From Mycolicibacterium sp. CBMA 234 (GTDB lineage Bacteria > Actinomycetota > Actinomycetes > Mycobacteriales > Mycobacteriaceae): a DNA stretch of 64,000 nucleotides. Below, piece after piece: positions 45,212-53,704 of this stretch. A program made the translations under genes and the position numbers. The DNA lies in assembly GCF_009729415.1 (NCBI RefSeq), contig NZ_MPKW01000001.1, positions 248,001-312,000 of the forward strand, given 5' to 3'. The number at the start of each line of letters is the position of its first letter. Position 1 is the first letter of the stretch. The notes beneath the pieces are model-generated. The model had not been told where the DNA came from, made no database searches, and saw only the letters and a program-made list of their open reading frames with translations.

Positions 45212-48200
45212 ATGAAGGGTGACTTCAGCCGGCTGACATACCGGCAGCCGAACCACTACCGGCGCGTGCTCATGCAGCAGGGCCGGGTCGAGATCGACGC
45301 CGACGGCAACGAGCAGATCGCCATCGACGAACACATCTCATCGACGACCGCCACCGATGTGATCGGGCAGGCGGGCTATCCCGACGGGAGCCTGCCCGAT
45401 GGCACCCCGCTAGGCGGCTTCGCACTCGGAATCGCCTCGGGTGGTGCCGATCTCACGATCTCGCAGGGCCGCATGTATGTCGACGGCCTGCTCGTCGAAA
45501 ACGACACCGCAGGCACCACGTTGCTCAACCAGCCCGACCTGCCCGGGGCCACAATCGCGAACCTCGGCGCCACCACGAACGGCGTGTACGCGGTGTATCT
45601 CGATGTCTGGGAACGTCTCATCACCGCGCTCGACGACCCGCTCATCCGGGAGACCGCCCTCGGTGGGCCGGACACCTCCGTGCGTACCAAACTGGTGTGG
45701 CAGGTCAAGCTTTTCGGCGTAGGTGCGGCGCCCGGGCAAGGCTCCCCTGGCCCAACCTGCGCCAGCGTCGGCGACCCGTGGGTGGTTGCAGCCGCCAGCA
45801 CCGGTGCCCTGGCGGCCAGTTCCGCAGCACCGGGCTCCGACCTGCCGTGCATCCTGCCGCCCGAAACCGGCTACCAGAGCCTCCAGAACCAGCTCTACCG
45901 CGTGGAGATCCACGCCGGCGGCAACGACGGCGTCGCAACATTCAAATGGTCGCGCGAAAACGGCTCGGTCGCCTGCCTCATCACTGCCCCGCCGTCCGCC
46001 GCAGGTAGCCCCGCTCCCCTTCAGGTCAGCGGCCCGACCTTTCAGGTCAGTGGGCTGAATAGTGACCCCAGTCTTGGCCTGGCACAGGGCGACTGGGTGG
46101 AGTTGACCGACGACTCCACCGACCTGGGCATCGGCGCCGGCACGCTCTACCAGGTGAAGTCCATCTCGCCCGACGGCCAGCAGGTCACGCTGGATACCAC
46201 CACGACGCCGTCGGTCACGCTGGCCCGCCACCCTAAGCTGCGGCGGTGGGACCAATCCGGCACCGGCCTGACGGGTGGTGTCAGCACCGTCACCGCGGCG
46301 GCGCCGATCTTGCTGGAAAACGGTGTGCAGGTGCAATTTTCACCGGGCGCCTACCACGCTGGTGACTATTGGCTGATTCCAGCACGCACCGCCACCAGCG
46401 TGCAGCAGGGCTTCGTGCAGTGGCCGGTCGACAACTCGGGCCAGCCGATCCCGGCTCCCCCGGTCGGCATCACGCACCACTACGCGAAGCTGGGGCTGGT
46501 CAGCTTCACCGCGCCTGGCACCTTCGGTGGCGTCGGCACCGCCACCACGCCCACAGATTGCCGGCTGCCATTCCCACCGCTGACCGCCTTGCCTGGGCAG
46601 TCCGATTGTCCGTGCACCATCGTCGTCGAACCGGGACCAGGCTGGGAGCAGCCCATCCTGAACTACTTCCAGGGGGCTTCCTCCGCAGCGGACGTCGCGT
46701 CGACCACGCGGCGAGACGCCGAGATCTGTTTCCCGGTCGGCATTTTCCCGCTCTCCGCGCCACTGGTGATCGCCAATGCCGGCAACATCCAGATCAACGG
46801 AGCCGGGTGGGGAACCAAAATCATCGGGTCGGGCGAAAACGGCCCCGAGGCGGCACTGCGGTTCCAGGGCTGCACCAGCGTGACCGTGCGCGACCTGTGC
46901 GCCACCACCTCGCGCGTCAACAGTGCCAGTACCAACAAAGTGCGTAGTCACATCAACGGCACCCTGACCTTCACCGACTGCCAGGAAGTTGTCGTAGACG
47001 GTGTGCTGCTGCGGTGCGGCAGCACACCGTGGACGCTGGGTGCCTCATGCATCACCGTGGGCAGTACCGTCACCGCCGCAAACACCACGTCAGGCGCCGG
47101 ATCAGTGCGCATTGCCCACAGCACCCTGTTCGTCGGAGAGATGCAGGTAGGCATCCAGCTCGTCCACCAGCGCCGAATCATGGTCGACGACAACGAGATT
47201 GGCCACGATCCCCAGGCGCCGTCGACGACACTGGCAGCCCGGCTCGCCGACCCCGGCTACCTGGCCGCGGCACGCAGTGTGCTGCTGTCGGCGATGGGCA
47301 GTCCGTCGGCAGCGCGGTTGGCGGGTGGAACGAGCACGCTCGCGGCGGCAACGCCACCAGCCGCACTGCCACCCCTTGATGTCGCGGCGTCCTCCGATTC
47401 GCCGCGAACGGAGGTAATCCGGGTGTCCCCGCCACGGGCACCTGGCACCCCGCCGACGCCGTCAACGACCGCCTCCCCCGGGCCGTCAGGCGCAGCCGTC
47501 CACCTGCAGACCATATCGCCCGCGGTACTCAACGTCGGCAATCAGAAGATCACGATCGACGCGAACTCGGCCCTGGCGAGCACCTGGCAGGCGTGGCTGG
47601 ACATCAACTCGCCCAAAGAGTTTGGCACGGTGACCGATGCAGTGAACTACCTGAAGAAAGCGACGAATACGCTTCTCACCGACGCGGCGGCCCGGGCCGG
47701 TTTGTCCGAGTTCGGCAAGGCGATGCAGGAGTTGAACAGCCACGTGCCGTTGGCGGCGCGCGGCATCGTCGTAGGTGGGCAGGGCCTCGGCGACCTGCAC
47801 ATTCTGGATAACGCGATAAGCGGTGTGCTGATGGGCATCTCGGTCGGTGTCAGCCACCGCGCCTCAGCGAACGAGCAGGCTGCCAAACAGCGCGAACCCG
47901 ATCTGATGCAGACGATTCGGATTGCCGGCAACGTTGTGGCGTGCGCGGTGAACGATGTCGGGGCCGCCAACAAAGGGCCCGCCAGATTCGGCATCTTTGT
48001 GGGCAATGCCAATAGCCTGGAGATCGAAGGCAACCGCATCACCCAGACCGCCGAGAAAGTGGCTGCGCCGGCCTCCGATGCCATCCGAGTAGTGGGCTAT
48101 CTCGGTCCCAAGACCATCGTCCGCGGCAACCACGTAAGCAACTTCGCCATGGGAATTTGCATCGTGCCACTGGGTTTGGGACGCCAAGGCCACGTGGTTC

Positions 48201-48412
48201 CGGCACCGAAGGGGCAGAATTACCTTCAGCCGATCGCGTCTGGAAATCAGTGGCTCGTGATCGACAACGTGATCGAACATGCCAGCAGCGCCACGCCCCG
48301 TGCATCCGCACGTGGGCAACAGACGTGGCCGCCGTTCGCCTCGCAACTAACGCTCACGCCCTACCTTGAGGCGCCGAGTTGTCTGCAGGTCAACAACATT
48401 CACGTGCCCTGA
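45212..48412 (+). CDS. DUF6519 / right-handed beta-helix protein, probable eCIS fibre or receptor-binding component
   Basis: 1066 aa. The N-terminus MKGDFSRLTYRQPNHYRRVLMQQGRVEIDADGNEQ is the DUF6519 opening found at the 3' end of many eCIS operons. The middle contains a YRVEIHAGGNDGVATFKWSRENGS segment. Residues about 480-740 and 850-1000 look like parallel beta-helix coils (GNIQINGAGWGTKII, VTVRDLCATTS, LHILDNAISGVLMGISVG, LEIEGNRITQT), interrupted by a Ser/Pro/Thr-rich loop near 700-760. Preceded by GGGGAAGGGG. No other obvious fibre gene exists, so this is the best target-recognition candidate. Confidence 0.83.
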   Translation: MKGDFSRLTYRQPNHYRRVLMQQGRVEIDADGNEQIAIDEHISSTTATDVIGQAGYPDGSLPDGTPLGGFALGIASGGADLTISQGRMYVDGLLVENDTAGTTLLNQPDLPGATIANLGATTNGVYAVYLDVWERLITALDDPLIRETALGGPDTSVRTKLVWQVKLFGVGAAPGQGSPGPTCASVGDPWVVAAASTGALAASSAAPGSDLPCILPPETGYQSLQNQLYRVEIHAGGNDGVATFKWSRENGSVACLITAPPSAAGSPAPLQVSGPTFQVSGLNSDPSLGLAQGDWVELTDDSTDLGIGAGTLYQVKSISPDGQQVTLDTTTTPSVTLARHPKLRRWDQSGTGLTGGVSTVTAAAPILLENGVQVQFSPGAYHAGDYWLIPARTATSVQQGFVQWPVDNSGQPIPAPPVGITHHYAKLGLVSFTAPGTFGGVGTATTPTDCRLPFPPLTALPGQSDCPCTIVVEPGPGWEQPILNYFQGASSAADVASTTRRDAEICFPVGIFPLSAPLVIANAGNIQINGAGWGTKIIGSGENGPEAALRFQGCTSVTVRDLCATTSRVNSASTNKVRSHINGTLTFTDCQEVVVDGVLLRCGSTPWTLGASCITVGSTVTAANTTSGAGSVRIAHSTLFVGEMQVGIQLVHQRRIMVDDNEIGHDPQAPSTTLAARLADPGYLAAARSVLLSAMGSPSAARLAGGTSTLAAATPPAALPPLDVAASSDSPRTEVIRVSPPRAPGTPPTPSTTASPGPSGAAVHLQTISPAVLNVGNQKITIDANSALASTWQAWLDINSPKEFGTVTDAVNYLKKATNTLLTDAAARAGLSEFGKAMQELNSHVPLAARGIVVGGQGLGDLHILDNAISGVLMGISVGVSHRASANEQAAKQREPDLMQTIRIAGNVVACAVNDVGAANKGPARFGIFVGNANSLEIEGNRITQTAEKVAAPASDAIRVVGYLGPKTIVRGNHVSNFAMGICIVPLGLGRQGHVVPAPKGQNYLQPIASGNQWLVIDNVIEHASSATPRASARGQQTWPPFASQLTLTPYLEAPSCLQVNNIHVP

Positions 48413-48527
48413 CTTGCCGTGCCGTCTCGCTCGCCGGTCTCGCTTGCTGCCAGCACGCGGCGTCGAGCCGAATTCGACTGGGCCAGTGGGCATGCGAGCA
48501 GATGGCGGATATCACAATCAGATACGA

Positions 48528-48558
48528 GTAAAGGGGCGCCTAGCTGGCGCCCCTTTAC
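48528..48558. terminator. Strong hairpin, likely terminator of the eCIS structural operon
   Basis: A perfect 13-base stem (GTAAAGGGGCGCC and its complement) with a 5-base loop TAGCT, 115 bases after the DUF6519 stop. The right arm ends in CCCCTTTAC rather than a long U-run, so termination would be of the weak-U-tract type common in mycobacteria. The hairpin is symmetric and could serve both strands, including the SARP unit arriving from the right. Confidence 0.65.
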
Positions 48559-48632
48559 TAATTGCCGAAGAGCATGGGGATTCGAACCCTCACGATCTAC
48601 CTACCTTAGAGTCTCTTCGACTCCCGCAATTA
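48559..48632 (-). other. tRNA-3'-end-like remnant, possible attachment site
   Basis: On the minus strand the sequence contains GAGGGTTCGAATCCCC, which fits the T-arm/T-loop of tRNAs, followed by a CTCTTCGGCA-like acceptor end. A 74-base unit is bounded by TAATTGC and GCAATTA, but the D-arm, anticodon arm and correct spacing are missing, so it is not a working tRNA. Directly beside the eCIS operon end, it may be a relic of tRNA-targeted integration. Confidence 0.35.
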
Positions 48633-48713
48633 TAAGTGGCCAGTACACGCAAAAGCAATGGGCCAAAGGACTTTTCAGTTCTCAGCGGCACGTTCAGCGC
48701 GGCTCATGTGTCG

Positions 48714-48935
48714 TCATTCCGCGGTACTTGCCCCGCGCGGTCGAACGAGTACGGTGTCAAGCCAACGCCGGGCCAAGGTCATCAACTGTTCCACCTCGGA
48801 GACACTTCCGACCAGATAGCGCGGGCCGGCCAGATCGTCGTACGCCTCAAGGATTGCGAACCACCGGTCCGCGGAGTCCTCGTCGAGGTGCACTCCGATG
48901 ACCAATGCCGCTGAAAGCGGCGACGGCGGGCCCAC
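48714..48935 (-). CDS. Small hypothetical protein downstream of the SARP regulator
   Basis: 73 aa starting at GTG 48935, 25 bases after the SARP stop on the same strand. The sequence VIGVHLDEDSADRWFAILEAYDDLAGPRYLVGSVSEVEQLMTLARRWLDT looks like a real alpha/beta protein, but no family is recognised and the ribosome binding site is weak. It would be co-transcribed with the regulator; a modulator role is possible but unsupported. Confidence 0.45.
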   Translation of the reverse strand: MGPPSPLSAALVIGVHLDEDSADRWFAILEAYDDLAGPRYLVGSVSEVEQLMTLARRWLDTVLVRPRGASTAE

Positions 48936-48960
48936 CCGTGCGATTGTCGTCGACAGTGCG

Positions 48961-49806
48961 TTATCGCGGCGTCAACGATCGGTGATCGCCGCAGTCATCG
49001 GCTGCGTCCAGTCGGACTACGTGGTCGAGTAGCGAACTGATCCGCGGCGACGGCGCGATGCCCAGCTCGCGCGCGGCCACGGTGGCATACCGGTCGAAAG
49101 TGCACATAGCCTCGAAGGCGTTGCCCTCGGCGAGGTAGGCCTTCATCAATACGCGATAGCCACTCTCGCGCAGAGGCTCCCGCGATACTGCTGCCAATCC
49201 GGCGAGCACTGCGGGCCCGAATCGTGACTGGTTGATCAGATGCTCGCACAGCGCTTCGAGTGCATGCAGGCTCAGCTGCCGATGCCGTTCGCGTTCGACG
49301 AGAACCCATTCGTCATACCACCCGGGCAGCAGTTCACTGAGCAGGGTCGGCTCCAGCAGCTGCAATGCCTCCTCCTCGAACTGACCGCGGAGCAGTCGAC
49401 TCGCCATGCGCGTCGTTGTCCGTACGTCGACCTCAACGGCAGCCGACAGTCGCAGGCTGTCGCCGACGAGTTCGATGACGTCCAGGTGACTTTCGCGCAG
49501 TTTCCACAGCGCTGAGCGCAGGCTGCCGTGTGCGTGTTGCTCCGTTGAATCTCCCCATAGCGCGCCGCAGACGTAGCGGCGAGCTACCGACGCCTCGCTC
49601 AAGGAGAGCAAGGCCAACAGCCGCTGCAGGTGCGGTGACAGGCTGACCATCGCATCGTCGACCGTCAGCGAAAATCCACCCAATAAACACAAGCGCGATC
49701 GTTCTGCCACGGTCATCGCTTGACCGACCGTGGCATCGCAGCGCGCACGCGCCAATTGATTGCTGTTCGAATTGGGCCCGAGCTCCACATGCGCTGAAAA
49801 CGCCAC
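48961..49806 (-). CDS. SARP-family transcriptional activator (winged HTH + BTAD)
   Basis: 281 aa. The N-terminal OmpR-like winged helix (about 35-125) includes LCLLGGFSLTVDDAMVSLSPHLQRLLALL and AHGSLRSALWKLRES. The BTAD domain (about 130-275) contains LLSELLPGWYDEWVLVERERHRQLSLHALEALCEHLI and FEAMCTFDRYATVAARELGIAPSPRISSLL. SARPs activate gene clusters by binding direct repeats at 11-bp spacing, exactly what lies in front of the eCIS sheath gene. It lies at the right end of the island and is transcribed toward it. An alternative ATG start is at 49716. Confidence 0.88.
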   Translation of the reverse strand: MAFSAHVELGPNSNSNQLARARCDATVGQAMTVAERSRLCLLGGFSLTVDDAMVSLSPHLQRLLALLSLSEASVARRYVCGALWGDSTEQHAHGSLRSALWKLRESHLDVIELVGDSLRLSAAVEVDVRTTTRMASRLLRGQFEEEALQLLEPTLLSELLPGWYDEWVLVERERHRQLSLHALEALCEHLINQSRFGPAVLAGLAAVSREPLRESGYRVLMKAYLAEGNAFEAMCTFDRYATVAARELGIAPSPRISSLLDHVVRLDAADDCGDHRSLTPR

Positions 49807-50216
49807 GGCGGATTCCCCCGTATCCCAGGCTTGTAATACTGTGCGATACCAAAATGCAGCCGAAAACCCGCAGACAGTTCCTAGTCGCGGCGTGTCGGCC
49901 CAATCGCATCGATTCGATTGCTGACCACACTTCGCGTCCGTTACAACAGAAAAGTATGAACCACCTGCGCGTAGAGGTAAAGACTTCTTACGCAGCGCGC
50001 GCCGACAGGATTCTTCCAGTTTCCTCGTAGGAATTAATCAGGCGAATTCGGGCTCCGACATCAATATCGCAATATGGGTCGCGAAAAACGCGAATCAATG
50101 GAAATAAGCGAGGCCGCGTTGACGCACTGACGGTTCGATAACTTTGCTGACGGCACGGCACATCTGCACTACCTCAGCGCCAATCGACCATCGGCGGAAT
50201 GTTGAACAATTGACGA
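49807..50216. other. AT-richer non-coding region upstream of the SARP gene
   Basis: About 410 bases with no gene. 49930-50110 is visibly richer in A/T than its surroundings and probably holds the SARP promoter. One GTTGACGC, the same octamer as in the eCIS promoter, is at 50118-50125 but is not repeated at 11-bp spacing. A small TCGCG-AAAAA-CGCGA hairpin lies at 50079-50093. It probably marks the right junction of the island. Confidence 0.5.
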
Positions 50217-51056
50217 TTAGATTTCTCGTCTGACCCGGTCGGGAAAGCGGCTATGGCCGAAGTCGATTTGCGCGGCCGGGTTACTGACGGCCGTCGTCAG
50301 GCCCGTACCGATCGGCCCGGCGCTGTCGTACAAGGTGGTCGTGCCGACCGCGATGCCGTCGGCCGCCCAGTGCGATTCGGCCTCAGCGCCGACCCACTCG
50401 TCCTGCGGCAACCGGGTCAGCGCCACAGTGAGGTCGCCGTTGATGTACCCGACGCCGGCGGTCCCCAGATTGGTCACCAGGCTGGTGCCTTCAGCTGCCA
50501 TCGCCGCCCGGACGAACGGCGAATTGGGCCGCCCCTCGATGACGTCGATGGCGCGGTTGACGTAGCGCTTGCGGCTCGCGTTCTGGTGATCGGCGATGGC
50601 TCGCGTCCAGCCGACGGCATCGCTACTCATGTAGGGCGACAGCTCCGCGTCGATCACGGCGGGAGGCTCGAAATCGGTTGTGCGGAACCATTCCTCACCC
50701 GGTGGCGGCTCCGCCAGCCGGTACTGCACCAGGGTGGCGCGGGCGACCGTGACGCCGTCCTGCACCACGTCGCACTCAGAGTTGCGGACCCGCCGGCCGT
50801 CGCGGATCAGGGTCACGTTGGTCGTGGTCGGAACCCCGCGTGCGGCCTTGAACAGATCGACCGTCAGCCGGGCCGGCAGGAACTCGGGCAGTCCGAACGC
50901 CGCCTCCAGCGCATAGGCAGCCAACCCCACCACCGCCGGCCCGTTGAGGTGGTCTTCACCCCACAGACTTTGGGCGAATCGGGTCGGCTGGACCCGATCA
51001 GCGTCGATCGGGGTGAAGTGAGCAGGACGTGCGGTCATTTTCGGATCGTCGCACAT
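50217..51056 (-). CDS. Thioesterase-family (TesB-like, double hotdog) acyl-CoA thioesterase
   Basis: 279 aa. FTPIDADRVQPTRFAQSLWGEDHLNGPAVVGLAAYALEA and LPARLTVDLFKAARGVPTTTNVTLIRDGRRVRNSECDVVQDG fit the mycobacterial TesB-like double-hotdog thioesterases that hydrolyse acyl-CoA. It is divergent from a LysR gene with 67 bases between starts, so it is the probable regulated target. ATG 51056 would be nearly leaderless after an AATATT-type -10; ATG 51038 is an alternative. Confidence 0.78.
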   Translation of the reverse strand: MCDDPKMTARPAHFTPIDADRVQPTRFAQSLWGEDHLNGPAVVGLAAYALEAAFGLPEFLPARLTVDLFKAARGVPTTTNVTLIRDGRRVRNSECDVVQDGVTVARATLVQYRLAEPPPGEEWFRTTDFEPPAVIDAELSPYMSSDAVGWTRAIADHQNASRKRYVNRAIDVIEGRPNSPFVRAAMAAEGTSLVTNLGTAGVGYINGDLTVALTRLPQDEWVGAEAESHWAADGIAVGTTTLYDSAGPIGTGLTTAVSNPAAQIDFGHSRFPDRVRREI

Positions 51057-51123
51057 TGGCTAAATATTCATAACTTCGGGGCAGATAGCGCAGTACCGTA
51101 CAGATTCCCTGGACAATAGTCGG

Positions 51124-52047
51124 ATGGACACCCGCCGACTGCGCCTCTTGCTGGCCCTGTCACGGCTGGGCTCCATGAGGGCCGTCGCAGAAAACTTGAA
51201 TCTGACGACGTCGACGGTGTCTCAGCAGATCGCCGCGCTGGCCAAAGAGACCGGCACCCAGCTGATCGAACCTGAAGGCCGCAGGGTCCGGCTCACGCCC
51301 GCCGGCCAGCGCCTCGCCGATCACGCGGTGACCATCCTGGCCGCCGTCGACGCCGCGCGGCTGGATCTGGACTCCGGCGCGGAACCCGTCGGCACGCTGC
51401 GGGTCGGCGGATTCGCCACCGGCATCCGTGTCTCGCTGCTGCCCATCCTGGCGGAGCTGACCCGCGAACACCCCGGAATCGACGTCGCCATAAGCGAATA
51501 CGAGCCTATCGAGGCATTCGCCCTACTCACCGACGACGACCTGGATCTGGCCCTCACCTACGACTACAACTTGGCCCCAGCCGCGCCCAGTCCACTACTG
51601 GAAAGCTTTGCGCTGTGGTCGATTCCGTGGGGACTGGGCCTACCCATCGACGAAGCGAACGGCCCCGCCGAACTGTCCGAGTACGCCGACCGAACGTGGA
51701 TCGTCAACTCGCGCAACACCGCTGACGAAGACGCGGTGCGAACTCTCGGGGCCCTCAGCGGATTCAGCCCGCGGATAGCCCACCAGATCGACAGTCTCGA
51801 ACTGGTGGAGGACCTGATCATCGCCGGGTACGGCGTCGGCCTGCTACCGCTGGAACGCCCCACCAGCCCGGGCGTCAAAGTGGTTCCATTGGCCGGCCCG
51901 ACGGTGATCCACACCGCCTACGCGGTGACCCGCAAAGGCCGCACCAACTGGCCTCCGCTGCGGGCAGTGCTCGACCGACTGCGGCCGGGCGACGGTCCCG
52001 TCCCCCTGCCAACCTGGCCCCGTCCGGAAGCCGTCAACCCCGAATGA
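51124..52047 (+). CDS. LysR-family transcriptional regulator
   Basis: 307 aa. N-terminal HTH (RLRLLLALSRLGSMRAVAENLNLTTSTVSQQIAALAKETGTQLIEPEGRRVRLTPAG) and a periplasmic-binding-protein-like sensor domain. Divergent from the thioesterase gene, the usual LysR target arrangement. Its stop overlaps an ATG four bases earlier, but the next gene's better start is 24 bases downstream. The inducer is unknown. Confidence 0.9.
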   Translation: MDTRRLRLLLALSRLGSMRAVAENLNLTTSTVSQQIAALAKETGTQLIEPEGRRVRLTPAGQRLADHAVTILAAVDAARLDLDSGAEPVGTLRVGGFATGIRVSLLPILAELTREHPGIDVAISEYEPIEAFALLTDDDLDLALTYDYNLAPAAPSPLLESFALWSIPWGLGLPIDEANGPAELSEYADRTWIVNSRNTADEDAVRTLGALSGFSPRIAHQIDSLELVEDLIIAGYGVGLLPLERPTSPGVKVVPLAGPTVIHTAYAVTRKGRTNWPPLRAVLDRLRPGDGPVPLPTWPRPEAVNPE

Positions 52048-52070
52048 GATCACCTGAGAGGCTTACCGGC

Positions 52071-52880
52071 GTGAAAATGATGAGGACGGTACTGGTCGCG
52101 GCCCTGCTGACCGCTCCTGTGCTGCCGACAGCGCAGGCCGAATGCACCGGCGCCTGCGACGCGCAACAGCGCACCGCGACCGCCGACGCCTACCTGGCGA
52201 CCCGGCCGGGCACCGTCGGCTACGTGCTGCGCGACCGCAAAACCGGTGCGGTATACCGCAATTCACACGCCGGGGACATGGTGTGGACAGCCTCGACCAT
52301 CAAGCTCGGGATGGTGGTCGACCTGTTCGCCCGGCAGGCCGCCGGCCTGCTCCGGCTGACCGACGACGACATCGCCTTGATGGGCAAGATGTTGCACACC
52401 TCGGACAACGACGCCGCCGACACCCTGTGGACCCGCTACGGCGGAGCCGACCACACCGTCTTCAACAACGACTTCCCGCACTTCGGCATGACCCGGGTGC
52501 AACCGCAGCGCGGATTCGGAGACATGTTCCCGTACTGGGGTTTTCAGAAATCGACGACCGATGACCTGGACCAGATGGTCAACTACATGCTGACCCGGCT
52601 GCGGCCCAACGAGACCAGTTGGATCGTCAACGCAATGCAGAACGTCGACCCCATTCAGCAGTGGGGCATCTGGGGCGCCGGCCCGAACATGGCCCCCGGC
52701 AACAAGGACGGCTGGTCGGACGAACAAGGCGGCTGGGTCACCAATACCGTCGGATTCGCCGGTCCCGGACAACGTTTCACACTCGCCATCATGAACGCAC
52801 TGGGCGGCGCCGGCGGCAATGCCGACGGACAGGCCACCACTACGCGGTTAAGCCAGATATTGCTGGCCAATCGGCAGTAG
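52071..52880 (+). CDS. Secreted class A beta-lactamase-related serine hydrolase
   Basis: 269 aa from GTG 52071 (GAGAGG upstream). Signal peptide KMMRTVLVAALLTAPVLPTAQA with cleavage before ECTGAC. The beta-lactamase-like fold carries the active-site S-x-x-K in TASTIKLGM (about residue 75) and an SDN-like HTSDNDAADTLW (about residue 108). The usual KTG box is not evident (GNKDGWSDEQGG is in its place), so true beta-lactam hydrolysis is uncertain. Two Cys near the mature N-terminus may form a disulfide. Confidence 0.8.
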   Translation: MKMMRTVLVAALLTAPVLPTAQAECTGACDAQQRTATADAYLATRPGTVGYVLRDRKTGAVYRNSHAGDMVWTASTIKLGMVVDLFARQAAGLLRLTDDDIALMGKMLHTSDNDAADTLWTRYGGADHTVFNNDFPHFGMTRVQPQRGFGDMFPYWGFQKSTTDDLDQMVNYMLTRLRPNETSWIVNAMQNVDPIQQWGIWGAGPNMAPGNKDGWSDEQGGWVTNTVGFAGPGQRFTLAIMNALGGAGGNADGQATTTRLSQILLANRQ

Positions 52881-52889
52881 ATTGGCGCC

Positions 52890-53363
52890 ATGACTTATGG
52901 CGAGAATTACCCCACCCCGGGTGGTTACGGCGCGCCCGCGCCAGTGCATCCCGGCGACCTGCTCCCCCGGTTCTTCGCCCGGTTCATCGACGGGCTGATC
53001 GTCGCCGTGCTGGCGTTCTTCGGCGCGTTCTCGATCGGATCGATGTCCGACATCATGGTCACCGGCCTGTTTTCCGGGCTGGGCACCTTCATCTACTTCG
53101 TGCTATTCGAGGTGTTGGCCGGTGCGACGCCGGGCAAGATGCTCCTGGGCCTCAGCGTGCGCGGCCCAAATGGGATGCCAAAACCCGATTTCAAGCAGTC
53201 CGCCATCCGCAACTCATTCACCCTGCTCACCATCATCCCGTGGGTCGGCGGACTGCTGGCGACTATCGCGTACATCTACATCGCCGTCACCATCAATTCG
53301 AGCCCGTCCAAGCAGGGCCGCCACGATGACCTCGCGGGCGGCACCCAAGTCGTCAAGAAGTAG
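52890..53363 (+). CDS. RDD-family membrane protein
   Basis: 157 aa. A short Pro/Gly-rich N-terminus, then LPRFFARFIDGLIVAVLAFFGAFS containing the R..D pattern of RDD proteins, three hydrophobic segments, and GATPGKMLLGLSVRGPNG typical of the family. The ends are convergent with the YnfA-like gene. The function of RDD proteins is mostly unknown (transport or stress roles have been suggested). Confidence 0.83.
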   Translation: MTYGENYPTPGGYGAPAPVHPGDLLPRFFARFIDGLIVAVLAFFGAFSIGSMSDIMVTGLFSGLGTFIYFVLFEVLAGATPGKMLLGLSVRGPNGMPKPDFKQSAIRNSFTLLTIIPWVGGLLATIAYIYIAVTINSSPSKQGRHDDLAGGTQVVKK

Positions 53364-53377
53364 GGCGATCAGCGCGA

Positions 53378-53704
53378 TCAGCGCGGCGCGTACATGATGA
53401 GGCCGACGCCCAGCAGGCACACCAGGGCGCCGGCCACGTCCCAACGGTCCGGCCGGAAGCCGTCGGCGACCATCGCCCACAGCAACGAGCCGGCGACAAA
53501 CACCCCGCCGTAGGCCGCCAGCACGCGGCCGAAGTGCGAATCCGGTTGGAACGCTGCGACGAATCCATAGCCGCCGAGCGCCACCAGACCTGCGCCCACC
53601 CACAGCCAGCCGCGGTGCTCGCGGACGCCCTGCCAGACCAGCCAGGCCCCGCCGATCTCCAGGATCGCGGCCAGCACGAACAGCGCGATGGACTTGAGGA
53701 CCAT
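53378..53704 (-). CDS. YnfA/UPF0060-family small membrane protein
   Basis: 108 aa with four hydrophobic helices. [45 protein letters not shown] and [28 protein letters not shown] match the YnfA family of SMR-like small membrane proteins. Its ATG overlaps the last base of the upstream esterase stop (TGATG), so the two are coupled. Confidence 0.88.
   Translation of the reverse strand: MVLKSIALFVLAAILEIGGAWLVWQGVREHRGWLWVGAGLVALGGYGFVAAFQPDSHFGRVLAAYGGVFVAGSLLWAMVADGFRPDRWDVAGALVCLLGVGLIMYAPR

Noticed and set aside
18381..48412. Prophage, R-type tailocin or T6SS instead of eCIS
   Set aside because: No capsid, terminase, portal, lysis or TssJ/L/M genes. DUF4157 proteins, the AAA+ ATPase, Pvc16-like and CIS_tube genes point to eCIS. 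A tailocin cannot be excluded on structure alone, but the cargo genes argue against it.
48559..48632. Functional tRNA gene
   Set aside because: T-arm-like sequence is present but the D arm, anticodon arm and correct arm spacing are missing.
48419..48901. 160-codon plus-strand frame over the terminator and tRNA-like region
   Set aside because: It crosses a perfect hairpin and a tRNA-like segment, has no protein-like pattern, and overlaps a better minus-strand gene.
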